14,743 nucleotides of DNA from Colimorpha sp045640985 (GCA_045640985.1 JAZUFZ010000039.1:1-14743), one strand, 5' to 3'. Positions 7,592-14,537 are shown, numbered from the stretch's first letter. A program made the numbers and translations. Notes: generated from the letters alone by a model not told the origin.

Positions 7592-8824
7592 TCAATTTTG
7601 TGAGCCTTGGATGATGCGCAGGTCTGAGGCTTCAAGTTGTATGATTGTGTAATCGAGGGAATGCAGCGCATCCAGGAGTCCGAGAGCCGCGTTGTTGTAG
7701 AAATCTGCCTGCATAAGGTAGGATTCGAGGGAAATCTCTCCTGCATCCAAAGCTTTGGAAAGCAGATTCAGGTTATTGTAGGTCTCAAGATTCTGCTTTA
7801 GTGCAGCAGCATTTTCAAGCTGGAGTCTGGCTTTCCTGATAAGTGTCTGGTAGGTCAGTTCGGTACGTCTGCAGGCATTCTGATAGTCCTGTCGGGAGCA
7901 TTGGGAATGCTGGCGGGAGAGGTTTACCTTTCCGCGGTTGTTCCATAGTGGCAGGGAAAATCCTAAAGTGACGCCCCGGAAGGTCTCGCCTACGATGTTC
8001 TCACTTGCGTATCCGATATCAAACCGGGGAAGCCACCCGTCCTGTGCAATCAATACGTTGAGGCTGTCACGATCGCGGGCGGTCTGATAGTAGAGTAGCT
8101 CTCCGGTATGTTCCGTTTGGGGAACGGAGTCGAAGAACTGGCGGTAAGCATATCGGCTGCTTGCTCCGGGTTGCAGACTTTCGGGAATAAGGAACGAGTC
8201 CTGCTGGAAGTTCAGGGGCTCTCCACCGTTGAGGGTTTCGAGTTGGGATGAGAGTTCCATCTTCAAGGTGCGGGCTGAGGCAAGCCGGTTTCTTACCGTA
8301 GAGAGTTCCAGTTGTGCCCGGTTATAATCCAGCACGCTGCAGTCCCCCATCGCCATACGTTTTTCATAGAGTGCAGCCAATGCTGCGGTCCGGCTTTCGC
8401 TCTCCTCATAGAGTCTGACAAGCGCGTTCTGATATACAATGTCAGAGCATAGCCGCTGGGTCTCCGATATTATTTCCACCAGTGCGATGAGGCCGTGGCT
8501 TGTGGCTATCCGGCTTTCCAGTTGCCTCATCCGGTTTTTGTGGATATAGGCTGAGGGGACTTCAAATGGCTGTGATATGGAAAGGTCCCATCGGTGGCCT
8601 ATAGCGGCGGGGTCTCCCCAGTAGTAGGCGGCTTCTGCCTCGGGGTTTTCCAGTAAGGAACCGCTATAGGGGGCCTGCGCCTCTATCCGGGCATGGGAAA
8701 GCGTCTGCTGGAACATCGGACTGTTGCTCATAAGCTGGTTCACTATTGCGCTGTAGCTCATTTCCTGCCCTGTTCCTATCAGCGGAAAGCACATCAGGAG
8801 AAGATATAAGGATATTCTTTTCAT
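7592..8824 (-). CDS. TolC/CusC-type outer-membrane efflux protein
   Basis: The 410-residue product has a signal peptide (hydrophobic core LYLLLMCFPLIG, cleavage probably near GTGQ). Long amphipathic helical stretches follow with the two-fold OEP-domain pattern: an early helix pair around SNSPMFQQTLSHARIEAQAP, then AALYEKRMAMGDCSVLDYNRAQLELS. A second set follows TLGFSLPLWNNRGK and ends with LNLLSKALDAGEISLESYL. In trimers these proteins form the channel through the outer membrane and periplasm for RND pumps. The sequence is divergent, as usual in the family, but length, helix pattern and position between adaptor and pump all agree. It starts 15 nt after the adaptor's stop behind a strong Shine-Dalgarno and ends 5 nt before the pump start. 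Confidence 0.9.
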   Translation of the reverse strand: MKRISLYLLLMCFPLIGTGQEMSYSAIVNQLMSNSPMFQQTLSHARIEAQAPYSGSLLENPEAEAAYYWGDPAAIGHRWDLSISQPFEVPSAYIHKNRMRQLESRIATSHGLIALVEIISETQRLCSDIVYQNALVRLYEESESRTAALAALYEKRMAMGDCSVLDYNRAQLELSTVRNRLASARTLKMELSSQLETLNGGEPLNFQQDSFLIPESLQPGASSRYAYRQFFDSVPQTEHTGELLYYQTARDRDSLNVLIAQDGWLPRFDIGYASENIVGETFRGVTLGFSLPLWNNRGKVNLSRQHSQCSRQDYQNACRRTELTYQTLIRKARLQLENAAALKQNLETYNNLNLLSKALDAGEISLESYLMQADFYNNAALGLLDALHSLDYTIIQLEASDLRIIQGSQN

Positions 8825-8832
8825 GGCTTTTT

Positions 8833-8838
8833 CCTCCT
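8833..8838 (-). promoter_or_regulatory. Strong Shine-Dalgarno before the TolC-type gene
   Basis: On the minus strand the 15-nt adaptor-channel gap holds AGGAGG, 8 nt before the ATG. Strong Shine-Dalgarno sequences are unusual in Bacteroidales and the neighbouring genes lack one. It supports the chosen start and suggests boosted translation of the channel gene. Confidence 0.65.
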
Positions 8839-8839
8839 G

Positions 8840-10366
8840 TCAATGAGAATGAACATGTCCTGCATGAGGGTCGAGAGCCCCGGCACTCTGGGCGAGTTTT
8901 ACCATGAGTGCCCCTTTGGAGACTACCCGTTCGCCGGGTTCCAGGCCTTTTAATATTTCGGTAGATATGCCGTCCGTAGCTCCGGTTTCTACCGGGCGTT
9001 TCTCAAACAGTTCAGGATTGATCTGCACGAACACGAATCTGTTGCCCATCTCTTCCACGATGCCGGTATTCGGGATGGCTATAACCTCCTGTGTGGAGGC
9101 TGTCTTGATGTACATGGGAATAAAACTGCCCGGAACAAGGGATATCCTGTTTTTGATGCGGAAAGTTACCGGTATCAGCGGATTGCCCGCTTCGGTGGAT
9201 TTTCCGTATCCCATCACGCTGCCTTCAAGTTCCTCAAGGCTGTAGGCTCTGTTTTCGGCAGGGGTGATGATGGTGGCAGTAGTGATGCCTTTCAGCTGTT
9301 CAAAATATCGGGGCTGGACTTCGCAGCGAAGATAGAGGTCCCGGTTCTGTGATATCGTGGCGAGGTGCTGGCCTGCTTCCACATAGCTGCCGTTCTTTAC
9401 GTATATTCTGGTGATATAGCCCGAAAGGGGGGCTTTTACGACGGCTCCGTTCTGGGAAAAATTGCCTTTCAGATTGTCGTAAACCGCTTTTGCCGTTTCG
9501 TATTGTGCCTTGGCACGCTGGAGTTCGGTCTGGGAAACAATCTTATCTTCGGCAAGTCCCAGTTTCCGTTCATAGTCGGCTTTCGCCTGCTCGTAGTCCG
9601 ATAGGGCTTCCTGGTATCTTACAGCCATATTGTTGTCAGCCATACCGTTGCTCTCTATGGACATAAGGCGTTGTCCGTCCGATACCTGGGCTCCTTCAAA
9701 AACAGCGGTGGAGGCCCCTCCGCTATAGGTTACGATACCTGAGGTCTGGGCTGTTACCTCCCGCTCGTTTCCCTGGCTGGGCATTATCTGTGCCGAGGTT
9801 CTGATGATGCTTCCGAAAATGGCGGGCTGGCATTCCATGGTTGCAAAGTCAATCTTCCAGCTCTGTTCCTTGGTGAAGGTTACGGTATTTGCCGGGGCTG
9901 ATTCTTCATGGTGATGCGCTTCTCCTTCATGATGGTGATGCTCATCGTGGGAGCCCAGAATATGCACATGCGGAAATCCGATCTTTTCTCCGGATGCCCC
10001 AATCAGGAAAGTAAGGCTTGCGCATCCTGCCTTTTCCGGGGTAAGTTCAAAGGTATAGATGCCCGGCTGCTGTGGCTTTTCCAGACTCAGGCGCTGCTCC
10101 GTTCCGTCCGTCTTTACGACGAGGGTAACCTTCTGGCCGGTTACAGGTTTGAAATCTTCCAAAGAGGTAAGGTGCGCCAGTATATCGCAGTCTTCCCCCA
10201 CAATCATTGGGGTGATTTCGGCATACAGTTCATAATTTGCACTATAGGCTGTCAGCTTTTCGCTGTCATGATGATGCTCATGTTCGTGGGTTTCTTCCCG
10301 GTGGCCGCAAGCCGTATAGCATAGCAGACCCATTACCGAAAGAAAACAGTAAAATATTTTTTTCAT
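8840..10366 (-). CDS. CusB/CzcB-type periplasmic adaptor (membrane fusion protein), His-rich
   Basis: This 508-residue adaptor links the RND pump to the TolC-type channel. A signal peptide ends at a probable lipobox (YTAC, Cys20; Tyr at -3 is unusual). A His/Glu-rich stretch follows (22-33), then an N-terminal beta domain to about 120. A second His cluster (133-153, HVHILGSHDEHHHH and EAHHH) precedes the core. The core shows a lipoyl-like half (TSGIVTYSG, EGAQVSDGQRLMSIES), a helical hairpin rich in Ala, Glu and Lys (about 235-300), the second lipoyl half (VVKAPLSGYITRIYVKNGSYV) and beta-barrel segments. The C-terminus ends in another His patch (PHAGHVHSH). Three separate His patches suggest the adaptor itself captures a metal such as Zn, Co, Ni or Cu. 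It follows the DUF6769-like gene after a 101-bp gap with two hairpins. No Shine-Dalgarno is visible. Confidence 0.94.
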   Translation of the reverse strand: MKKIFYCFLSVMGLLCYTACGHREETHEHEHHHDSEKLTAYSANYELYAEITPMIVGEDCDILAHLTSLEDFKPVTGQKVTLVVKTDGTEQRLSLEKPQQPGIYTFELTPEKAGCASLTFLIGASGEKIGFPHVHILGSHDEHHHHEGEAHHHEESAPANTVTFTKEQSWKIDFATMECQPAIFGSIIRTSAQIMPSQGNEREVTAQTSGIVTYSGGASTAVFEGAQVSDGQRLMSIESNGMADNNMAVRYQEALSDYEQAKADYERKLGLAEDKIVSQTELQRAKAQYETAKAVYDNLKGNFSQNGAVVKAPLSGYITRIYVKNGSYVEAGQHLATISQNRDLYLRCEVQPRYFEQLKGITTATIITPAENRAYSLEELEGSVMGYGKSTEAGNPLIPVTFRIKNRISLVPGSFIPMYIKTASTQEVIAIPNTGIVEEMGNRFVFVQINPELFEKRPVETGATDGISTEILKGLEPGERVVSKGALMVKLAQSAGALDPHAGHVHSH

Positions 10367-10393
10367 GATATTACAGATAATTTGGTTCTACTG

Positions 10394-10437
10394 ATGTTGC
10401 TGTGTCCCGGCATACGCTGCCAGGACAATAGCAACAT
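10394..10437. other. Long two-part hairpin in the DUF6769-like/adaptor gap
   Basis: The outer arms ATGTTGCT (10394-10401) and AGCAACAT (10430-10437) pair over 8 bp. The inner arms GTCCCGGCA (10404-10412) and TGCCAGGAC (10418-10426) pair over 9 positions, one being C-A on the plus strand and therefore a G-U wobble in the minus-strand transcript. The loop is 5 nt and a small 2/3-nt internal loop joins the stems. No T-tract follows in either direction, so it is not a standard terminator. The wobble favours function in the minus-strand mRNA, about 30 nt before the adaptor start. Confidence 0.7.
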
Positions 10438-10447
10438 TTGTATGATC

Positions 10448-10466
10448 TCTGACCCGCCGGGTCAGA
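10448..10466. other. 8-bp hairpin just after the DUF6769-like stop codon
   Basis: TCTGACCC-GCC-GGGTCAGA is a perfect 8-bp inverted repeat with a 3-nt loop, one base past the TAA of the DUF6769-like gene (10468-10470). No T-run follows on the minus strand, so readthrough into the adaptor gene is expected. It may protect the 3' end of the upstream message or act as a partial terminator. It stands in tandem with the hairpin at 10394-10437. Confidence 0.7.
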
Positions 10467-10467
10467 T

Positions 10468-10941
10468 TTATATGGTCAGTAAATTGTGCTGCACATATAA
10501 ACTTTCCGGAGGGCCGCGCAGGGTTGGACTTTCTGTCCAGTCTCCGGGAGGCAGGGCTGCAATAAAGTCCCCGTATATGATTTCACAAGCCTCAGTTTCA
10601 GCCGCGATTTTCGTACGGTCGGCCATTCCAGAGGCATCCCATAAATTATATGTAATAAAGACATGAGCAAAATTCCATAAATGCTCATCTTCCCTGGTGT
10701 TCAATACAAGCTGGCTCAGCAGGTCCTGCAGCTTGCAGGTGTTGAACGGGTGATGATGATGCTCACACGCCTCCGGGGCCGTTCTTTCATCATCGCATCC
10801 CCCACAGTGGCAGTTCAATTCATTTTCAAATACAAAACCCACCACATCACAGCAGTCGTGATGATGGTGTGGCACAAAAGCGTGCAGCAGAATAATGCTG
10901 CAAGCCACTGTAATCCATATTTTTGCCGTTGTTTTGTACAT
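10468..10941 (-). CDS. DUF6769-like His/Cys-rich protein of the metal-efflux operon
   Basis: From the ATG at 10939-10941 the protein has 157 residues; the longer version starts at a TTG inside the predicted promoter and is rejected. A single N-terminal hydrophobic segment (about 8-23) acts as signal anchor or signal peptide. Dense metal-ligand motifs follow: PHHHHDCC (24-31), CHCGGC (44-49) and CEHHHHPFNTC (59-69). The C-terminal half (about 75-157) is ordinary in composition and includes Trp- and Phe-rich stretches. Small proteins of this design are, from memory, grouped as DUF6769 in Bacteroidales and occur beside RND metal-efflux genes; the family assignment should be confirmed. I infer a periplasmic metal-binding or delivery role for the pump encoded downstream. 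It is the first gene of the operon, directly behind a consensus promoter. No enzymatic motif is seen. Confidence 0.8.
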   Translation of the reverse strand: MYKTTAKIWITVACSIILLHAFVPHHHHDCCDVVGFVFENELNCHCGGCDDERTAPEACEHHHHPFNTCKLQDLLSQLVLNTREDEHLWNFAHVFITYNLWDASGMADRTKIAAETEACEIIYGDFIAALPPGDWTESPTLRGPPESLYVQHNLLTI

Positions 10942-10954
10942 GATATTCAAACTA

Positions 10955-10985
10955 CAAATATACAAATATTTTCTATATCTTCAAA
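10955..10985 (-). promoter_or_regulatory. Promoter of the DUF6769-like/metal-efflux operon
   Basis: On the minus strand TATATTTG (10962 to 10955) matches the -7 consensus and TTTG (10985 to 10982) the -33, with a 19-nt spacer. The -7 ends 13 nt before the ATG, implying a very short leader. An inverted repeat AAATAT-ACAA-ATATTT (10956-10971) overlaps the -7 element and could be an operator, although such AT-rich palindromes arise easily by chance. Confidence 0.65.
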
Positions 10986-10993
10986 AAATTTTG

Positions 10994-11001
10994 TAATTTT
11001 G
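10994..11001 (+). promoter_or_regulatory. -7 element of the phosphatase gene
   Basis: TAATTTTG matches TAnnTTTG on the plus strand, 9 nt before the phosphatase ATG. The -33 region is weak: TTTTC ending at 10973, about 20 nt upstream. The elements interleave with the divergent efflux promoter, so both promoters share the same 50 bp. Confidence 0.5.
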
Positions 11002-11010
11002 CAAATAATT

Positions 11011-11448
11011 ATGATACGTATTCTTTTTATCTGTCACGGCAATATCTGCCGCAGCACCATGGCACAAAGCATCTTTTCGCATCTCGTTTCTCAGGCGGGA
11101 GTCTCCGGTATGTTCGAGATTGATTCCGCGGCCACCTCTACCGAAGAAATCGGAAATCCCATGTATCCTCCAGCTGTAGCCACGCTCCAGCATCATGAAA
11201 TCCCCTGTGTTCCCCATCTCGCCCGTCGGGTGACAAGGCGGGACTATCAGCATTTCGACCATCTGGTCCTCATGGACCATAACAGCCTCCGCAATCTCCA
11301 TCGTATCATCCCAGAGGATCCTCAGCACAAGGTCCGTTTTCTCCTGCCGCGCGATGTGGCTGATCCGTGGTACACCGGCGATTTTGAAATCACCTACCGC
11401 GATCTGGCCGAAGGGTGTTCCGCCCTGCTGGAGCGCTGTCTGGAGTAG
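11011..11448 (+). CDS. Low-molecular-weight protein tyrosine phosphatase
   Basis: The 145-residue cytoplasmic enzyme removes phosphate from protein tyrosines through a phospho-cysteine intermediate. The P-loop CX5R is complete at the N-terminus: CHGNICR, Cys8 to Arg14, followed by Ser15. The general-acid motif is Asp118 in DPW (118-120), where many relatives have DPYY. Length is normal for the family. The reading frame is open for a further 330 nt upstream, but that part is antisense to the DUF6769-like gene. The ATG at 11011 places the P-loop at the usual distance from the N-terminus and sits just behind a -7 element. In other bacteria such enzymes often dephosphorylate polysaccharide-export kinases; no such gene lies here, so the substrate is unknown. 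It is monocistronic, divergent from the efflux operon, and ends before a shared terminator. Confidence 0.93.
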   Translation: MIRILFICHGNICRSTMAQSIFSHLVSQAGVSGMFEIDSAATSTEEIGNPMYPPAVATLQHHEIPCVPHLARRVTRRDYQHFDHLVLMDHNSLRNLHRIIPEDPQHKVRFLLPRDVADPWYTGDFEITYRDLAEGCSALLERCLE

Positions 11449-11490
11449 CCTTATCGTTTGAAAATCAATTTTTAGAGGTTGCCTTAATTA

Positions 11491-11520
11491 AAAGGGGCCG
11501 CTTCGCAAAGCAGCCCCTTT
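11491..11520. terminator. Bidirectional intrinsic terminator
   Basis: The 8-bp stem AAAGGGGC / GCCCCTTT continues past one mismatch into GCTT / AAGC with a 4-nt loop. It is followed by ATTATATATT on the plus strand and TTAATTAAGG on the minus strand, after the T-ending stem. It lies between the convergent phosphatase gene (stop at 11448) and the gamma-subunit gene (stop at 11544) and likely ends both transcripts. Confidence 0.82.
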
Positions 11521-11543
11521 ATTATATATTCTCTATAATTTTA

Positions 11544-12095
11544 TTAGAGAACCTGTACAGCTTCGATCAGGCCCTTGCCGATTTCGATAGCCTCCTCGTT
11601 CTGAGGAATCAGCTTGTGGTGACGCTCTGGGAGAGAGTGTTCAAGACCCTGATGGATGTACTGAGGATCCACGATAGGTTTCAGCTTGAGGAAACCACCG
11701 AGAACAACCATGTTGAATACCTTGGAGATACCCATTTCCTGAGCCTTTGCAGTAGCATCGATCTTGTAGATGTTGATATCCTTGCGGGTAGGTTCTTTGG
11801 TGATTCCGTTCGGGTCGTAGATCAGGAGACCGCCAGGCTTTACGCTGCTCTCGAACTTGTCGAGAGACTGCTGGTTGAGCACGATAGCGGTATCAAAATT
11901 ACGGATGATAGGAGAGCAGATGCGCTCGTCGCTGATGATAACGGAAACGTTAGCAGTACCGCCACGCTGTTCAGGACCGTAGGAAGGCATCCAGCTAACC
12001 TCTTTATCTTGCATTACGCCAGAGTAGGCAAGGATTTTACCCATGGAGAGAACTCCCTGTCCACCGAAACCGGCGATGATTATTTCTTCTGTCAT
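11544..12095 (-). CDS. korC: 2-oxoacid:ferredoxin oxidoreductase, gamma subunit
   Basis: The 183-residue protein belongs to the POR/KOR gamma family. It opens with IIIAGFGGQGVLSMGKILA (about 5-23), has the family signature PSYGPEQRGGTANVSVIISDE (about 38-58), and later MVVLGGFLKLKP. The gamma subunit assembles with alpha and beta and helps form the CoA-dependent active complex in the cytoplasm. It is the last gene of the operon, 18 nt after the beta-subunit stop, and ends 24 nt before a bidirectional terminator. The symbol is the generic Kor name; vorC/porG-type naming is equally possible because the gamma subunit does not show the substrate. Confidence 0.93.
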   Translation of the reverse strand: MTEEIIIAGFGGQGVLSMGKILAYSGVMQDKEVSWMPSYGPEQRGGTANVSVIISDERICSPIIRNFDTAIVLNQQSLDKFESSVKPGGLLIYDPNGITKEPTRKDINIYKIDATAKAQEMGISKVFNMVVLGGFLKLKPIVDPQYIHQGLEHSLPERHHKLIPQNEEAIEIGKGLIEAVQVL

Positions 12096-12113
12096 GATGT
12101 TAGGATTTAATGA

Positions 12114-12890
12114 TTATTTTACTAATTCGCCGTCAACCTTGATGTCGCCGAGAGGATATTTCTTGAACATGTTTTCTTCCATCCATTTGTTGGCCTGAAC
12201 CGGAGTCATTTTCCAGCCGGAGTTGCAGGAAGAAACGATTTCTACGAAAGAAACGCCCTTTTCGAGTTTCTGGTTTTCGAATGCCTTGCGGATAGCTGCC
12301 TTAGCCTTGCGTACGTTGCCGGGAGTATGAACGCTCTGGCGGGTCACGTAGTAGGTGCCGGGGAGCTGGGCGAGGAGCTCGGTAATCTGCAGAGGATAAC
12401 CGTTCAGCTTCTGGTCACGGCCGTAAGGAGTGGTAGCGGTCTTCATACCCAGAAGGGTAGTAGGAGCCATCTGGCCGCCGGTCATACCGTAGATACCGTT
12501 GTTGATGAAGATCATCGTGATGTTCTCACCGCGGTTGCAGGCATGGATAGTCTCGCAGGTACCGATAGCGGCAAGGTCACCGTCTCCCTGATAGGTGAAC
12601 ACATAGCGGTCCGGGTTCAGGCGCTTTGCTGCGGTAGCAAGGGCTGGAGCACGGCCGTGGGCTGCCTCTTCAAAATCCACGTCAAAATAGTTGTAAGCCA
12701 ATACGGAGCATCCTACAGGAGCGATACCGATGGTCTTGTCTTGAATGCCGAGTTCGTCAATTACTTCGGCAATGATGCGATGAGCCGTACCGTGACCACA
12801 GCCTGGGCAGTAGTGAAGGGTTGCATCGGTCATCACTTTGGTTTTCGTGTAAACCAGGTTCTCAGGTTTTACTATATCTAAATTTGCCAT
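12114..12890 (-). CDS. korB: 2-oxoacid:ferredoxin oxidoreductase, beta (thiamine-diphosphate) subunit
   Basis: This 258-residue subunit binds thiamine diphosphate and carries out oxidative decarboxylation of a 2-oxoacid to acyl-CoA, passing electrons toward ferredoxin. The cofactor motif is complete: GDGD at 102-105 and NNGIYGMTGGQ at 130-140. Cysteines 28 and 31 (CPGCGHG), 61 (GCSVLAY) and 222 (SSCNSGW) match the spacing of the four ligands of the [4Fe-4S] cluster in two-subunit 2-oxoacid oxidoreductases. Length agrees with the short beta family. The start is the ATG at 12888-12890, 8 nt after the alpha-subunit stop, so the two are probably coupled. The substrate, 2-oxoglutarate or branched-chain 2-oxoacids, is not decided by these motifs. 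Confidence 0.95.
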   Translation of the reverse strand: MANLDIVKPENLVYTKTKVMTDATLHYCPGCGHGTAHRIIAEVIDELGIQDKTIGIAPVGCSVLAYNYFDVDFEEAAHGRAPALATAAKRLNPDRYVFTYQGDGDLAAIGTCETIHACNRGENITMIFINNGIYGMTGGQMAPTTLLGMKTATTPYGRDQKLNGYPLQITELLAQLPGTYYVTRQSVHTPGNVRKAKAAIRKAFENQKLEKGVSFVEIVSSCNSGWKMTPVQANKWMEENMFKKYPLGDIKVDGELVK

Positions 12891-12898
12891 GATGCGTC

Positions 12899-13981
12899 TT
12901 ATTTAATGATTTGTTTTTCGAGAGCTTCAAGAACTTCATCCGGGGTAGGAATGATACCGCCGAAACGACCGAAATGTTCCACAGGAATGCGGCATTCGGT
13001 AGCCAGTTTCACGTCTTCAATCATCTGGCCGGCAGACATTTCTACGGTCAGCATACCCTTAACCTTCTTGGAGAGTTCAGCCAGCTGAACCTTCGGGAAC
13101 GGGAACAGGGTAATCAGGCGGAACAGACCCACCTTCAAGCCTTTGGCGCGGGCCATTTCCATAGCCTTCATCGAAATACGGGCAGAAGTACCGTAAGCCA
13201 CGATGATATAGTCAGCATCCTCGCAGTTGATAGCCTCAAAGCGGACATCCTCGCGCTCCATCTGACGGTATTTCTCCTGCAGGTGGTGGTTGAATACTTC
13301 CTGTTTCGAGCTTTCAAGTTCGAGGGAAGTCACGATGTTGTGACCACGGCTGGCGGGTTTGCCCCATGCTGCCCAAGGAGCGTTCTTCTGGCGCTCTTCC
13401 TCAGTCCAGCGGGGAACATAGTCGCGGGTGTAGCATTTTTCCATGCACTGGCCGATAGCACCGTCGGTAAGCAGCAGCACAGGAGTACGGTATTTGAAAG
13501 CCATATCCCAGGCCTCGAATACGAAGTCATACATTTCCTGAACGCTGGCAGGAGCCATGGTATAGAGCTGGTAGTCGCCGTGACCGCCGCCCTTCACGCT
13601 CTGGAAATAGTCGCTCTGGGCAGGCTGGATGGTTCCCAGTCCGGGACCGCCGCGCATAGCGTTCATGATAAGGCAGGGGATTTCAGCACCGGCAAGATAG
13701 GTGATACCTTCCTGCATCAGCGAGATTCCCGGAGAAGAAGAAGTGGTAGCAACCTTCTTACCTGTTGCAGCACCACCATAGACCATGTTGATGGAAGCCA
13801 GCTCAGACTCTGCCTGCAGCACCACCATACCGGTAGTAGTCCAGGGCATCTCGGCCATAAGAGTTTCCATTACTTCCGACTGCGGAGTGATAGGATAGCC
13901 GAAATAGCCATCAGTACCGCTGGCAATCATAGCGTGGGCAATAGCTTCATTACCCTTCATTAATTTCAGTTCTTTTGCCAT
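12899..13981 (-). CDS. vorB: 2-oxoacid:ferredoxin oxidoreductase, alpha subunit (VorB/KorA type)
   Basis: The 360-residue alpha subunit carries the N-terminal pyrimidine-binding domain of the enzyme. It opens with KLMKGNEAIAHAMIASG and the family motif GYFGYPITPQSE (about 25-36), followed by ESELASINMVYGGAATGKK and SSSPGISLMQEGI. The C-terminal transketolase-like domain ends with EMSAGQMIEDVKLA and HFGRFGG. The length excludes the ~600-residue KorA form that has the gamma domain fused in front; here gamma is a separate gene. Proteins with this MKGNEAIA opening are often annotated as 3-methyl-2-oxobutanoate dehydrogenase subunit VorB in Bacteroidales, but the same operon type is also called KorA, so the symbol is provisional. 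The ATG at 13979-13981 lies 21 nt after the ferredoxin gene's stop. Confidence 0.95.
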   Translation of the reverse strand: MAKELKLMKGNEAIAHAMIASGTDGYFGYPITPQSEVMETLMAEMPWTTTGMVVLQAESELASINMVYGGAATGKKVATTSSSPGISLMQEGITYLAGAEIPCLIMNAMRGGPGLGTIQPAQSDYFQSVKGGGHGDYQLYTMAPASVQEMYDFVFEAWDMAFKYRTPVLLLTDGAIGQCMEKCYTRDYVPRWTEEERQKNAPWAAWGKPASRGHNIVTSLELESSKQEVFNHHLQEKYRQMEREDVRFEAINCEDADYIIVAYGTSARISMKAMEMARAKGLKVGLFRLITLFPFPKVQLAELSKKVKGMLTVEMSAGQMIEDVKLATECRIPVEHFGRFGGIIPTPDEVLEALEKQIIK

Positions 13982-14002
13982 TGTATCTAACTTTTTACTT
14001 GT

Positions 14003-14221
14003 TTAACATTGAACCTTATAGACGGAGATAACACCATCCGGGCATACGATAGCGCAGCTTGCGCATCCGATGCAGTCATCGCTCACGGTGTGGGTATAGT
14101 TGTAACCCTTGCCGTTCACATTCTTTGATAACTCGATTACGTGCTTTGGGCAGGCCTCTACGCATACGCCACAGCCCTTGCAACGCTCGACATCAATAAC
14201 GATTTGTCCTTTAAATGCCAT
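14003..14221 (-). CDS. 2[4Fe-4S] ferredoxin-like delta subunit of the oxidoreductase
   Basis: The 72-residue protein has two complete CxxCxxCxxxCP cluster-binding motifs: Cys14, 17, 20 and 24 (CKGCGVCVEACP) and Cys50, 53, 56 and 60 (CIGCASCAIVCP). A ninth Cys is the last residue. Encoded first in the operon and directly before the alpha subunit, it is the electron-transfer subunit that passes electrons between the beta-subunit cluster and free ferredoxin. The gene starts at the ATG 14219-14221; the leader is about 40 nt from the promoter -7 element at 14267-14274. Length and motif order match the short delta subunits of four-subunit Por/Kor/Vor enzymes rather than soluble clostridial ferredoxins, which share the motifs. 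Confidence 0.93.
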   Translation of the reverse strand: MAFKGQIVIDVERCKGCGVCVEACPKHVIELSKNVNGKGYNYTHTVSDDCIGCASCAIVCPDGVISVYKVQC

Positions 14222-14266
14222 AGTTTTAAGTTTATATGATTAATAAATGATTAAGTTCGACGGGTG

Positions 14267-14274
14267 CAAAGATA
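14267..14274 (-). promoter_or_regulatory. -7 promoter element of the oxidoreductase operon
   Basis: On the minus strand TATCTTTG matches TAnnTTTG exactly, inside the familiar Bacteroidales context TGCAAAGATACG. A near -33 element, TTAG (14298 to 14295), lies at a 20-nt spacing with one mismatch. A second -7-like TATTTTTG (14314 to 14307) lacks a matching -33. Confidence 0.6.
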
Positions 14275-14537
14275 CGCACTTTTTTTCATCTGACCTAATA
14301 AAACTGCAAAAATATTTTTTTATCAATTAAAAGACCTCCCATTTTCATGCTTTTTTATATTGTATGGCCCTTGTGTTGTCCTTTGCCCGGGACCCGTTCA
14401 TACCCAGCCCGGTTTCCCTCGTGATGTCCCCGTAGTATCCTCGTGGCAGAACCGCAGCATCTCCCCTACAGGCCACCCCGCCCGCCGGATCGATTTTTTC
14501 AGGAGTTACTTACCTTATGTAATACTGTTACTTGTGC
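14275..14537. other. Gene-free stretch upstream of the oxidoreductase operon
   Basis: The part to about 14360 is AT-rich promoter-proximal DNA. From about 14365 to 14490 the base composition turns clearly GC-rich, with the SmaI-type palindrome CCCGGG and C-runs. Open frames here have no recognisable domain and poor protein-like character; the minus-strand reading 14398-14460 is only 20 codons. I see no tRNA, CRISPR or insertion sequence end. GGAGTTAC at 14502-14509 is the first of three copies of an octamer that recurs in the palindrome to the right. Confidence 0.5.

Noticed and set aside
9895..10000. CAT/ATG-rich stretch as a possible simple repeat or CRISPR-like array
   Set aside because: The pattern comes from His codons in the adaptor's metal-binding patch; there are no regular spacers.
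10681..11010. 330-nt N-terminal extension of the phosphatase reading frame
   Set aside because: It is antisense to the DUF6769-like gene, is rich in His and Val from complementing His-codon runs, and would move the catalytic P-loop away from its normal N-terminal place.
13330..13530. Overlapping open frames on both strands within the alpha-subunit gene, including a 350-codon plus-strand frame at 12911-13963
   Set aside because: These are shadows of the strongly coding minus-strand gene; their translations show no domains and skewed composition.
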